Assembly: GCA_028023455.1 (NCBI GenBank)
Contig: JAQFVV010006203.1
Location: 10,634,876-10,698,875 of the forward strand
Direction of reading: 5' to 3'
Origin: Epiperipatus broadwayi
Taxonomy: Eukaryota; Onychophora; Udeonychophora; Euonychophora; Peripatidae
Length of the DNA stretch: 64,000 nt
Shown: positions 39,326-50,889 of the stretch, in pieces
Layout: the number at the start of each line of letters is the position of its first letter
How positions within the stretch are numbered: position 1 is the stretch's first letter
Position numbers and translations under genes: made by a program
The notes under the pieces: generated by a model
Database searches by the model: none
What the model was told of the DNA's origin: nothing
Seen by the model: the letters and a program-made list of their open reading frames with translations, nothing else

Positions 39326-39547
39326 CACTAAAAAGCCAAAAAATACTTGTTTTCTTCAACAACAATTGCGATTTTTATATTTAACTTTTAATAAAAGTAT
39401 GGGCATTAAAAAAATTAATTAATTCAATCACTAGTTGTAAAAAATAGTGATTGACTTAATTAATTTCTGGATACCCCACACTTATTTCAAATTACATATG
39501 ATAACCAATTATTATTGAAGAAAGCAATTATTTTTGGCTTTTTAGTG
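39326..39547. mobile_element. Palindromic MITE, 222 bp
   Basis: The tip CACTAAAAAGCCAAAAA and its inverse TTTTTGGCTTTTTAGTG bound an almost complete palindrome. The centre holds TTAATTAATTCAATCACTA against TAGTGATTGACTTAATTAA around a 12-bp loop (39,412-39,465). No ORF. Target duplication not clear. It starts 22 bp after foldback element E. Confidence 0.7.
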
Positions 39548-40537
39548 TTTAGTAAATAAAAGCATTTATTATAAAATATTTATATATATATATTATTTTT
39601 AACTTTTTGATATTCGGATCTTTTTCATAATTAGCTGTAAATAATGAATAAAAACAATGTCACAGTTTTGGTAATATTTGAAAGGAAATTCATGCTCATT
39701 AAAAATCAAAAAAAATTAAGACTGGTTTTCATTTCTGTTTTAATTTTTCATAAATGCTTTTTAGTGTAAGCTTTTTTTAAACAATATATACTATCCTCTC
39801 ATGCACATGATGGAAAACTAAATGAATGGATATCAATGCATGTTAAATTCAGACCACTAACTTTGTTACATTGAACAAACAATTAGACAACCCTGAAATA
39901 TTTCAGCGTCATGGATTTCTAACATGTGTATAAAATTAGAAGGAAATTCATTTGATAAAAGTATTTTAAAAATCAATTACAAAATCTAACTTAAATGAAC
40001 AAACAAACAATTTCTAAGTTAAATAAAAGTGTTTAAAAAACATTAATTCTTGCATTGACTGAAATGAACATACTAACATTACTTGCCTACTGTTAAAATT
40101 GTGTAAAAAACTATTTGCAAGCTTATAACAATCAAAAATACCATACAGGGCCTCCTAGTATATATATAGTTTTACTCTTCCTTTTCATTAATACAATTTT
40201 TTGAGAATTAAAAAAGAAAAAAAAATCTTTATCCAAATACTTTCATGCATAACTCAAAAAAACAAATAATGTATTATCTATTACAAATTGAAAACATTAC
40301 ACAATGTATGCTAAAATCCATTAAATTATTCCAAATACTACAGAAATATTGGTTGTATTCTCATCCTTGGTGTTCGCCTTAAGATGGCGTTGATGCTAAT
40401 CAAAAACATATACATATAACGATTCCGGTCTGGACCTAAATGATCGATTTGATCTAAAAAGATCTGATTTCTTAGATTTGTAATAAAATATTCTATTAAC
40501 TAATACTATTATATGATGTTAGTTTTTTTCATTTTTG

Positions 40538-40990
40538 TAAATGTTTATTAATCTTATCTTGTTTTTGAGTTTGTGTGTGTGTGTCTTTAAAGTTACGGTG
40601 TTTTTCTAATTTTTTTTTGACTTTACGTGTGTCTTTTTAAAGTTACGGTCTTTTTTTTTTTTTTGCAAGAGTAAATCAATAATTTTATTCAAAAGCAAGA
40701 CGTAATAAGTAAATGTTTATTAATTTTATCTTGTTTTTGAGTTTGTGTGTGTGTCTTTAAAGTTACGGGGCTTTTTTGAATTTTTTTTTTTTTGGACTTT
40801 AGGTGTGTCTTTTTAAAGTTACGGTATTTTTTTTGCAAGAGTAAATCAATAATTTGATTCCAAAGCAAGACGTAATAAGTCAATGTTTATTAATCTTAGA
40901 TTGTTTTTGAGTTTGTGTGTGTGTGTGTCTTTAAAGTTACGGGGCTCTTTCTCATTTTTTTTTGGACTTTATTAAAAAAGCAAGACGTAA
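40538..40990. repeat. Tandem array, period about 171 bp, 2.6 copies
   Basis: Units begin at 40,538, 40,710 and 40,880 (AATGTTTATTAAT, then GTTTTTGAGTTTGTGTGTG, TTTAAAGTTACGG twice, GCAAGACGTAAT). Confidence 0.85.
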
Positions 40991-41029
40991 TTCTAAATCT
41001 ATCAAAAGTAATGTAATTTATATACTACA

Positions 41030-41530
41030 ATTTAGAATTGATACCCGACTACTATTAGTAAGGACCGTCATTAAAAGACTCGATTGAAAAATGATACCCG
41101 ACTAATTTCCGTTTTCTTTTTTTTGGGGGGGGGACGGGGACAGTAATGAATCAGAAAGTGGGTTGTTTTTGTTAAGTTTGTCTATATAAAAAGAGTACCG
41201 TTATTGAAATACTAAATTTAAAAATGATAGCCGACTAATTTGCGTTTCTTTTGACAGTAATTAATCAGAAAGTGGGTTTCTTTTTTTTGGTAAATCTTGT
41301 GTATATATAAAAACAATCCGTAATTCAAAGACTCCATTGAAAAAAATCAAACCCCGTTCAGTTTGCTTTTTTTTTTTTAAAGACAGTAATTAATCAGGAA
41401 TTGGGTTTGTTAGCGTGTAGATATAAAAACTAATCTTATTTTGAAATAATAAATGTAACTAAACAAAAAAAATAATAATACTAGACTAATTTTATTTTTC
41501 GGACAAGTAATTCCTAATAATTAGACAGTG
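41030..41530. repeat. Tandem array, period about 120-138 bp, 4 diverged copies
   Basis: Each unit holds ATACCCGACTAATTT or a variant (41,088; 41,226; 41,347; 41,475), then GACAGTAATTAATCAGAAAG, GTGGGTTG/TTTC and TATATAAAAA. Confidence 0.75.
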
Positions 41531-41889
41531 GGTTGTTTTTGTTTGTGCATATATATATAGCAAAAGTAACTGGTCACGGACGAATTCTCGCGAAAACGGT
41601 ACTTTTCGCGTGATCCTTTATTTTTTTTACCCTTTCTCACCCTTAAAAGCAATTTTTGAGGGTTACCCCTTCGTAATGGAATCTTCAGGACATTATTACT
41701 AAACTTATAACAATAAAGTAAGTTACAACAAATTAAAAAAAATAGATGTCTTATCAAATTTAAAAAAACTATGACTGCTTCAAATACACACACTCTCACA
41801 CAAAACTACAGAGAAAATAGATATTCTACTATTACGAGAAAATGATTAACAAAATCGACTACTACGGCAACCAATCAAGGCATTTCTTT

Positions 41890-42109
41890 CTTTTTGCTTT
41901 TAGCATAGAAAAAAAGCCATAACCGGCAGCCGTCGGGAACTCTTTCTATGTTTTATCATAGAAAGAAGTCTCTTTGTGTTGGCTTCTGTCGCCGCCTACT
42001 CCGTCCAACATAACATGAGGACTTTTCTGCGTTTATAACGTAGAAAAATTCCTCTTTGGTTGGGTGAAGGCCGGTGTAAACGGTATATTTCTAGGAATTT
42101 ACCTAGAAG
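41890..42109. repeat. Series of four similar hairpins
   Basis: Stem-loops at 41,890-41,916 (TTTTTGC/GCATAGAAAAA, imperfect), 41,942-41,965 (CTTTCTATG/CATAGAAAG), 42,023-42,047 (TTTTCTGCG/CGTAGAAAA) and 42,088-42,109 (TTTCTAGG/CCTAGAAG). Perfect hairpins share TTTC..GAAA outer pairs while the inner pairs vary in a compensating way. Loops are 6-7 bases of A and T. Confidence 0.7.
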
Positions 42110-42948
42110 TAGCGGCATCTTAAGGTGAACACCAAGGATGAGAAAATAACCGAAATATTTTTGGCAGGTAGTAACTATGCTATTATGCAATAAAATTATC
42201 AGACATCTGGAAACATAACTGAATAGATAAAAAAAATAAATTATTAAACAAATAATCTTAAAAAAAAACAACGAAGAAAATATTGTAGACAACAATCACA
42301 CATTAATCAAACAAGAAATTATTTTACACATTTTGAAAAAGAAAAAAAAATGAAAAGAATTCATTTATCAGTTTATAAATTTTCTTTTTACATCTCACAA
42401 TAAATTCTATCCTTACACTATTAGAAAAGTCCAATAATCAAATTATTTTAATTCATCTTGACATTATGATTTTTCATTAATTTTTTTTAAAAAAAATCTC
42501 TCCAGGGCTTTTTGACCAAAAATTATTAATCTTTCAATTACTAGCTCTCTATCAATTTTGAAATTCAAAAAGACATCAATCTTTCAATATTTTTTAAATT
42601 TCTGGTTACTTTTTTCATACTTTATAATTAATTTGCCTTGATACTCTCTTGTTTCACCTTGAGAATAAATGTTTATAAATTTTATACCTTTGCCTCTCAA
42701 ATTAATATTTCTTCCAAATTCACCTTCACCTTGCAATCAATGTATTCACTATACAGATATAAAATGTTTATATATTACATCATTGTCCAACATCTTTCCC
42801 AACTTTCACTTCGTTTGTATAAAGAATATAAAATCAAAACCTACAAATAATCTTATTATTCTGTTTACTTACAAAGAAGAGACAAAATAATATATTTAAA
42901 TCTTTAATTACTATAATTATGCTTTTATATGAATAGTTAGTAAGTTTT

Positions 42949-43588
42949 TGTTATGGACACATTCTCCCTCAATGATGAACTTATCCAAACTATTGAGCAT
43001 CTCTAGATCAGATTCAGAATACAATACAGGTGACCGATAAAACAATTATAATGTAAACAAATAGAAAATGGCAGTAAGTAGGGAAGCTAGCTGTATAATT
43101 AAGAGATGATTTGAGAGAGAGATATAAGAATTATTGAGTTATGTTCAGAATAGCAATTTGGCATACTAGAATTACATCTATTGCTAATTAGTTGCAGAAC
43201 ACAATCAGGTATGCTCATGTCAGAACAGAAGGCTATCCGATCTTTCACAAGACAAGCCGACATAACTGGAAGTATAATGATTGTTAGGATTCATGGCATT
43301 CTGCCACTCTTTGGTTGTTACTAGCAACTATTACTATATTTAACATTTTAAATACAGGTATAGGGGATTTGAACACAGAGTTTAAAGCTTGAAAGTCTGT
43401 ATTAAAATCTCCTAAATTATTATATTTGTGATCTTGCCAACATGGCAGCAAACTCTTTTAAAAGTTGTTATTATTGATTAACAGTCAATGAAATGGAGTT
43501 TCAATAATAGCTAATGTTATTTGCAATAGTTGATTTAAAAAAATACAAGAATCAAAAACTGAAGATTATTTAATTTTTCCTCTCTCCA
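42949..43588 (+). repeat. 5' LTR of Ty3-type element (approximate end)
   Basis: Begins TGTTATGGAC. Shares with 44,945-45,465 the ordered words GAACTTATCCAAACT, GATCAGATTCAGAA, GGTGACCGATAAAACAA, GCAAACTCTTTTAA and GCAATAGTTGAT. It contains a 55-bp foldback remnant. The 3' border is uncertain. Confidence 0.65.
43359..43413. mobile_element. Foldback element F, 55-bp remnant inside an LTR
   Basis: GGGGATTTGAACACAGAGTTT is followed at once by AAAGCTTGAAAGTCTGTATT and AAAATCTCC, i.e. both tips of the foldback family with almost nothing between. Confidence 0.65.
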
Positions 43589-43598
43589 TGGTGAAAAA

Positions 43599-43920
43599 AT
43601 GGCTAACATTGGTTTTCTGGAAGAGTTCAATCCAGATAATTTAGAAAATTAACTAATATAAGTAAATCTAGTTGTCTTTTTTCTTAAGAAAAACCAAATC
43701 AAAAACTTAGTTAAGATTAACAATTATTTTCAAATAAGTGTGCAGCTGAAATGTACAAGATTTTACATTTTCAGGCAGGTCTTAAATTTTTGAGCTAAAT
43801 GTGGGTAAAGCAATTTCTCTGCTGATGGCTAATTTCTGTCTTGAGCTACCAATTACATTATGAAGATACAATTTCAATCTCCGAATCCTGAAAGAGGGGG
43901 GAAAGGCTAGAAAATTTACC
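43599..43920 (+). pseudogene. Decayed Ty3-type gag start
   Basis: The ATG at 43,599 reads MANIGFLEEFNPDNLEN before a stop. The same frame continues with YIFRQVLNF-like words. This is the start style of Ty3/gypsy gag proteins and it follows the 5' LTR closely, with TGGTG just upstream as a possible primer-binding remnant. Multiple stops. Confidence 0.5.
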
Positions 43921-44029
43921 ACAAAGATTAAGAAGCTAGCATGAAAGTTGTGATTTCAAAAATCTTCCTAAATGAGGAAATTATTTTATTTGTGGGATAA
44001 AGGACTGCAGCCTAAGGATCAAGCTATTA

Positions 44030-44760
44030 ATGGAATCAAGCACCAACTTCAATTCTGCAGTCTATCAAACAACCCTAACTAAAACTATAGCAAATCTGGC
44101 AGCTCCTTTAAAGAAAGCTGGCATTAGTATTAAATTGATCAATCAGAAATCTAGATCAAAAAATACCCAACTTATGAAAACAAAAATTGAAGATATTCAA
44201 TTAAAAATATCATTAAAGACTGCCAAAATAAATCACTAATTACAAGTAGACTGAGTAGAACATATAGAAACTGTTTTAAAAAGAAGAAACAGATGACTAG
44301 AAAATAGAAAGTCCAAAACCCAAAGGGTAAAGAAGAATCTTATAATTTAAAAATAAATAATATGAAAGGTTCAAAAGGAATTGATTCAGACTTAATGCCT
44401 GAACTACTATTAATAATGCCAATATTAATGGAACTAGATTCTGAATCTTCAGTGTTCATTGTGTCAAATACTCATCTAGAGATCAGGCAATTGGAAAAAA
44501 ACTGATTAGATCCCATATGGCCTATCTTAGATTCTAACATCAAATCTAGAGTCTACTGCTGGATCATAAAATGAACTAACTAAAATATGCCAATAAAAGG
44601 TAAGACTAATCATGTGTCTGATCAGCATGATGCAAAAAAAAAAAAAAAAAGGAATGAAAATGATGATAATTACCCGTGTGGCCTGCATACAGGGGTTGGC
44701 CAAACTCTAGATGAATAATAACATAGATCCACATCAATTGAGACATAATTAGCACACAGC
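44030..44760 (+). pseudogene. Unrecognised interior of the Ty3-type element
   Basis: The open frame at 44,030-44,239 (TTLTKTIANLAAPLKKAG, then KIEDIQLKISLKTAKINH) and scattered fragments lie between gag and the pol end. Too decayed to assign to reverse transcriptase or integrase. The internal region is only about 1.35 kb, so most of pol has been deleted. A run of 18 A is at 44,635-44,652. Confidence 0.35.
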
Positions 44761-44763
44761 AAT

Positions 44764-44928
44764 GAAGAACCCACCATATCAGACATTGATGATCCAGGCC
44801 GAACACCAATTGAAAGATAGAAAGAAACCAGACTAGATGAAGTTGAAGTCAGACTGCAAGATAAAACAAGATGGGGATCTAAATATCCACCAGCTTATCT
44901 CAAAGATTACGTATTCCAAAAGATTTAA
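44764..44928 (+). pseudogene. C-terminal end of Ty3-type pol
   Basis: The frame reads EEPTISDIDDPGRTPIER, a stop, then KETRLDEVEVRLQDKTRWGS and KYPPAYLKDYVFQKI to the TAA at 44,926-44,928. The arginine-rich, PPxYLKDYV-type ending is the usual tail of gypsy integrase polyproteins. It ends 4 bp before the polypurine tract. Confidence 0.65.
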
Positions 44929-44932
44929 GACT

Positions 44933-44944
44933 AGGGAAAGGGAA
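44933..44944 (+). promoter_or_regulatory. Polypurine tract
   Basis: AGGGAAAGGGAA lies immediately before the 3' LTR start, the expected site for plus-strand priming. Confidence 0.7.
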
Positions 44945-45465
44945 TATTATGGACTTGTCTAAGTTTATCTTCAATAGAGAACTTGTCCAAACTAAAGAGC
45001 TCTCTAAATCAGATTCAGAAATGCAATAAGGGTAACCAATGAAACAACAATAACATAAATAGTCATTGACACAAATAGGACAATCAAATAATTAGGTCAA
45101 TAAATCCAATTGCTCAAAATAAGTAAGTGGGAGATAGCGATAGAATTAAGATTCATTTCAGAAACATAAGTTTTACTGACTCATGTTCATAACAATAACT
45201 CATCCATTTGGAAATTCTCTAACAGAAATGCACATGTTCATCATTTTACATGGCTGAAAATGATCCCAGAAGAGATCATGGAATTCTCTCAAGCTAGCTT
45301 TTACTGGCAACAATTACACATTTGTAATCTTGTCATTTGCAATGGGTGGCGAACTCTTTTAACTGTTGTAATTCTACTATTGATGTAAATAGTTGCAATA
45401 AATGATTGGGCATTATATTAGTCGTATCTATTATTTATTAACCGGAAACATTACTTTCCACAACA
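44945..45465 (+). repeat. 3' LTR of Ty3-type element
   Basis: Starts TATTATGGAC (TGTTATGGAC in the 5' LTR) and ends CCACAACA, giving TGTT...AACA ends. Length 521 bp. No matching 5-bp target duplication was seen outside the two LTRs. Its end is 15 bp from CRCP exon 2. Confidence 0.65.
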
Positions 45466-45480
45466 AACATTTCAACTTAC

Positions 45481-45517
45481 CTCATAATTACTGAGCATCA
45501 CTGAACTGCTGTCAAGT
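45481..45517 (-). CDS. CRCP: CRCP exon 2 (LDSSSVMLSNYE)
   Basis: A 37-nt exon with a T-rich acceptor ending in CTAG and a strong donor GAG/GTAAGT. It starts with the last base of the Val codon from exon 1, encodes LDSSSVMLSNYE and ends in phase 0. The LSNYE block matches human CRCP, where an intron also follows NYE. The donor is only 15 bp from the end of an LTR retroelement in intron 2. Confidence 0.9.
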
Positions 45518-45825
45518 CTAGAAAAAAAACAACAAAAAAAATCAGTTTGGTGCATGTGTGTATATATATACTGTAGAGAGATATATAAATAGGAGTAAAA
45601 GAATACTAAAATAGCCTATTGACCCAATAATTCCTCACCCACCCCCCCAAAGAGTTAGTATTCAACAAATTTCCAATTAACAAGGGTTTGAATGGTTTTC
45701 TAATTTTGTAATAATTTTTATCTAAGAATAACTTCATACCCATTTTTTCAACCAATAATGGAAATAATGGATGATTAGTTGAGTTGGTTACAGAAATGAT
45801 TGTCCAAAAAAAATCATCAAAATTG

Positions 45826-45900
45826 TTGACAGTCAGAATTCAAATTCAAATAGTAGGCATGACAAGGAGATGCACAACTACTGCATCACTAGGCTCTTTC
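45826..45900 (-). repeat. tRNA-derived SINE head
   Basis: On the minus strand TGATGCAGTAGTTGTGCATC is A-box-like, and about 20 bases further on ATTTGAATTTGAATTC is B-box-like, at tRNA-type spacing. The body beyond it is not defined. Confidence 0.55.
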
Positions 45901-47574
45901 TAAGTGTATATTGTAATATTTTGGACTTGGCCCACTCTAACCAAGTTGCATATTGCAAGCTGCCTCAATCAAATAAACTTCAAAATGGGAGTTATTAAAT
46001 ATTCCTAAATAAAATTGAAAATTATGGGAATAAAATAAGTTTTTAAAAAGATTCTCTCAATTGATCTTACATCTGCATATATAAGTTAAATATATATGCA
46101 GATACCTGAATAATTATAATAAAATATTTATTTTTGGAGAGATTGGTAAAATTTTGCATATTTTCCTAATATACTAAGTTATACAATAGTTATAAATAAA
46201 CAAAAAAACTTATAAGTAAAGTTTACAATTTTACACCTGCTAATCCTGTAATTAGATGCACAGAATCGAATGATCATAAGAGAAAAATAAAAGAATCATT
46301 CTACATTAATGGAAATATTAATGCTATAAATAAAAAAGAGACTTGCTTTGATATATCGAAGAAATGGGCCATATAACACGTGCTAATTTAAATATCTTTG
46401 CATATGTTTTATTATATATTTTTAAGAAAACTATGAGTATGAGGCATGGATCCTCGAAAACATTCAGCTTATTATTATATTTACAAATAACTTCTCTTTT
46501 AAACTTTACTTTTAAGTTTTTGTATTTATTTATATATAACGGGAAGTAAACTATTTTATTACAATAAAGTTATATATTTTGTAACCTTGATTAATAATTT
46601 AATTAAGGTTACTTAAAAAAAAAACCAACTAATTAAATTATAAGATTTCATTGTAGTTAAATTTAATCAGAACCATAATTAAATGTAATTAAAAGAACTA
46701 ATAAAAAGAAAACTAAAACCAGGGTTTAAAGTTAAGGATAAATATATGAAGGCTTTCTGGAAAGATTTGTCTTGGCTTAACAAAAAGATATAAAAGAAAG
46801 AAAAAAAAAGCATATATAATGTCTGTGGAAAACCCAAAATAGATATTGCCAGTTATTATATAAATTGAAAAAATTCAATTCTAGCTTGTTTCAGATTATT
46901 GTTATAATTCTTGACATATAATCAGTCAACTAGAATGTCTAAATTATTTGAAGATAAAAAACATACTAAGTGCAACCAAAGTCTACCAGAAAGAACTCAA
47001 AATGTAGTCTTTCCAACTTTAGAAAATTGTCAAGAAACCTAAAAACAGAGGACCTAGTGAAATGTGACTTTTGTCTACTGAATTGTTTCTCTGATCAAGG
47101 GATTTTACCTTGCCAGCATAGTATCAAGCAATAAATTAAGTAAAAACTTAGACAACTCAACCTAAAATGATCCAGCTTTGTAAGAATCAGAATCAGAAAT
47201 AGTCCAACTACTGTAAGTTTAGTAAATTCTTTTGAACTAACATACAATAAGAATTTATTGATTTATACACATATATAGAAGACCTTATTAAATATAATTT
47301 ATATATGTTAATAATTGGCATTTTTAATTACTTTTAATTTTATTTGAATGTATGTTATTTATGTCTTTTTAGTATAAATTCGACTCCCATGTTAGTATGG
47401 TCACTAATCAGTCCACCAACACCTAAGAAGAGTGGAGAATAATATCAGTCAAAATGTGTAATCTATAAACCTGTGTTGCCAATTTCATTGTTATTACCAA
47501 TAGTTGTTTGTATTTGAAAAGTTTAAATAAAATTTAAAATTTCCCAGACCAACAATGATAAATTATGGAAATAA

Positions 47575-49985
47575 TCCAGCATCATTATCACCATTTTCAA
47601 CCATTATTGATTCACTTCAGGATGATCTCTTCAAGTTCAATTTTTCTCCAATTTCTAACTTCTCTTTTTCACATCACCCAAACACACTTTTTTATTTCAT
47701 CTAGCGCACGTGGTTTCTTTTTAGATCTTTACACAATTTCTTGGAATCCAGTTTAAGATTTCAATTGTTCATCTATTATTATCTCTTCTAGCAATATGTC
47801 CAATTCAACTCCATTTTCTTAATTCTTTCAATGATATAAGTAATATCTGCTTGTTCTCTCACCTATGTATTTCGTTTTCAATCACTTCTTGTAAGTGGTC
47901 TAAAATCTCTGTATTGCTCTTTTGTTAAGTGTCAAAGTCTAAGATCCATACTTAAGAAATGGTAATACACATTAACTTAAAATCTTGCTTTTCAAACACA
48001 TAGGTATATTTCCTTTTAATATTAAGTTATTTCTACCAAAAACACTTCAACAAGTTTCATTCTATGATTAATTTCATTCGTTATTTTTCCATCTGTATTA
48101 ATAATCTGACCAAGATATTTGTAGTAGTTAATTTCTTCTAACTCATCATTATCAATCTTCATTTTATTTTGAGCAAATCCATTGAACATTACTTTAGTCT
48201 TTTTAACATTTATACTATTTTCTTAATTTCATCTGATAACTCTTGCAATATTTCACAAAGTGCTAAAGCATTATTTGCAAAAGCAACTACATCATCTGCA
48301 AAATCTAGATGACTTAAATAATCTCCATTTACTTTTATTCCCTTAACTTCCCATTTTAATCCATAATATTTCTTGCAAAACTACTGTAAAAAGTTTTGGA
48401 AATATGGACTCACACTGTCATACACCCTTCTCACTGTTATTGTTTTTAGTATCATTATGTAATTTAATTATTGCTGTTGATTTTTATAAATATTCTTCAG
48501 AATAAGACATATCTTGGGTTTATAACTCAATGATCCAATACTTTAATCACTGAAGAAATGCTTATAGAATTGCCTTTTCATAATCTACAAATCCAAAGCA
48601 TAATAGCAACTCATGTTCATTGATCCTTTCTATAACTTGATATGATACATTGTACTAAAACTACTTTTAAATCCAGCTTGTTCTTTGAGTTAATTAAAAT
48701 TCAAAGTTCACTGTAAAAAAGTTGTAATTATTTTGGTAAAAATTTTGTATAGAACTGATAAATGACTGACAGGTCTGTAATTTCTAAAATCTTCTTTATC
48801 ATCTTTTTTAAATATTAATATTGCATTCTTCCAGTCATCTGTACATCTTTATCATTTAAACATTTGGTATATAACTTTGCCAAATTTTTTTCTATTTCTT
48901 CACCTGCTTCTTTTAAGATACAGATTATAATTCCATCATTACCTGAAGCTTTTCCCTTCTTCATAAATTTAATTGCATGTCTCACTTCATTTAAAATCTT
49001 GAACAATTCAGAACATATGTAGGTAATACTTTTCCTTGTACTTTATTGCTATGTAATTCTTGATAGAACTCTTCTGCGCATTTCATGATATCTTCTCTCT
49101 TTTTAATAATAGCTTCATCTTTTTTTTCTTATTGCAGGAATAAGATTCCTACCAAATGCCAAGATGTTGTTTTACAAGATGTAATATGTTGTTTTACACT
49201 CCTGAAACTTTTATTCTCTTCTATAGCTTTCCTTGCTAGTTCACAATTATACTTTATTAGATCAGCATCAACTCTTTTTTGCACCATTTTATAAAATTTG
49301 AGATACTCAAATCATCTAAATGCATCATTTTTATATATTTTCCTATTGCTGTTTTTCTTAAACAATCAAACTATATAGAAAGTTTTGTCTGTGTGCTCCT
49401 TTTCTTCATACATTATCTAGTCTCAGAAGAAAAAATTTTGGTAAATTGCTGCTTTCTTGTACCAGCTATCTTTGGAACAGTTCTTAATACTGTGTCAATT
49501 ATTTTTCTATTGATTTCATTCACGTTTGAACCATCTTCAAAATCTGTTAATATTTTTAAATGATTTGCAAGTTCTAATTTAAATTCACTGAAATGTTTCT
49601 GAAGATTAGGAATATCAACTGCAAATATTATTTTTCTAATAATTTTTCTGTCTCTAGTTTTGCATTAACATGTATCTCACATCTCACTAATCGATAATGA
49701 CTTCTTATCTTAAATTTATTAAGAATATTACAATCTTGAAATACATATTTTCTGTTGGTCGAAATATAATCCAACTCTGCTGTATCTTTATTTAGATGCT
49801 TCAGTGTTCATTTCCGTTTAGCATTTTTCTCAAAAAAAAAATTCATAATATAAGGGATTTTTTTTTTCCTGAAAACTCCACAAGTCCATGACAGCTCTCA
49901 TTTCTATCACTATAACCAAATTTACCTGCAGCACTTTCATCTTTCAATTGCTTACCAATTATAGCATTTAAGATCTTCTATGATA
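47575..49985 (-). pseudogene. RTE-type LINE, nearly full-length but broken
   Basis: Same family as the 11.4-14.2 kb copy, opposite strand. Recognisable parts, 5' to 3' on the minus strand: the endonuclease near 49.7-49.95 kb (LKDESAAGKFGYSDRNESCH-like, LDYISTNRKYVFQD-like); LNEVRHAIKFMKKGKASGND with GII and ILKEAGEEIEKNLAKLYTKC (open at 48,815-49,006); [20 protein letters not shown]-like; and the post-RT region to the 3' end with the shared CCATTATTGATTCACTTCAG tail at about 47,600. Many stops. Confidence 0.85.
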
Positions 49986-50889
49986 ATTTTAAAATTTTGT
50001 AATCATGTGATGTTTGGTGATTTAATAACATATTATCACATTATTTAGATCGTTTCATAAATAAATCTTATAAATTATTTAGATGTGTTTGCATATTTCT
50101 GATTAATCTTTAATTTTTTATGTTTAGTAAATCTTTTTTTTTTTAAAAAATCAATTGTATCTAAATTATTTTTATTTCATAGTTATGCATCATTTTCTCG
50201 GTAATCTCATCTCCGATATGCAGATAGTGATTTTTTATTAAGTTTAAGCATTCATATTCTGAATTTAGAAAACAGTGATTATTATCAAGTGAACTATGAT
50301 AATGATAACCGAGGATAAAATATTCTAGTACGGTTTTTCTTAAACGACTGAATAGTCAAACAATTTAAGTCACACGAATTTAATACTGAGATAATATTAA
50401 CCTTTTCACATGCATTAATTAACGTATAAATATTATAATACATGAAGTGAAAGATAAAAATCATTCCATAAAGTCCATAAGTATATTTAACTATCGATGA
50501 ATTACAGGCAATTAATACATCATGTAATATTACGTTATTCAAAAACAACACGTTTGTCTACTATTAGATTATGGCTTGGCCTTGATTGCAAATTTATTTT
50601 ATTTTTTAAGTACTGTATTCAAAAAAATTATTTTTCTAATCATTATTGTAACGAAGTGTATTTTCCTCAAAGAAGAATTTTGTCAAAACTTAAGATTTAA
50701 AATTGTTAGATTTTTAAAAAATGCTATAGAATATTTTAATTGCATTAAGAATATTTTAAGAAAATTATCAATATGCAATCATTTGTTAATTTTTTAAATT
50801 TTTATTTGTAAAATTTGCTTTATTATTAAACCATTGAATAAAATCTAGACTATAATAAACAACACTAGCAAAAAGAAAAGTATACATAC

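Larger units (their letters stand above)
40342..42160. mobile_element. 1.8-kb TIR element with two minisatellites and a hairpin series
   Basis: CTCATCCTTGGTGTTCGCC (core 40,360-40,386) recurs inverted at 42,116-42,142 with one mismatch in 27 bp. Similarity extends outward through GAAATATT. Between the TIRs lie a 170-bp minisatellite, a second minisatellite of about 120-138 bp, and four short hairpins. No transposase is visible, so this is a non-autonomous element of unknown superfamily. It sits in CRCP intron 2. Confidence 0.7.
33349..45480 (-). other. CRCP intron 2
   Basis: A 12.1-kb intron holding a LINE (33.5-35.9 kb), an RTE fragment (36.95-37.39 kb), a SINE piece, a foldback element and a palindromic MITE (39.0-39.55 kb), a TIR element (40.3-42.2 kb) and a Ty3-type LTR element (42.9-45.5 kb). 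From 35.9-36.4, 37.4-38.7 and 39.55-40.3 kb I see only AT-rich DNA. Confidence 0.7.
45518..50889 (-). other. CRCP intron 1
   Basis: A 5.4-kb intron with a tRNA-like SINE (45.8 kb) and a long RTE copy (47.6-50.0 kb). From 45.9 to 47.5 kb and 50.0 to 50.9 kb only AT-rich DNA was seen. The stretch at 49,998-50,060 resembles the tail of the hammerhead element (ATCATGTGATGTTTGGTG). Confidence 0.7.
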
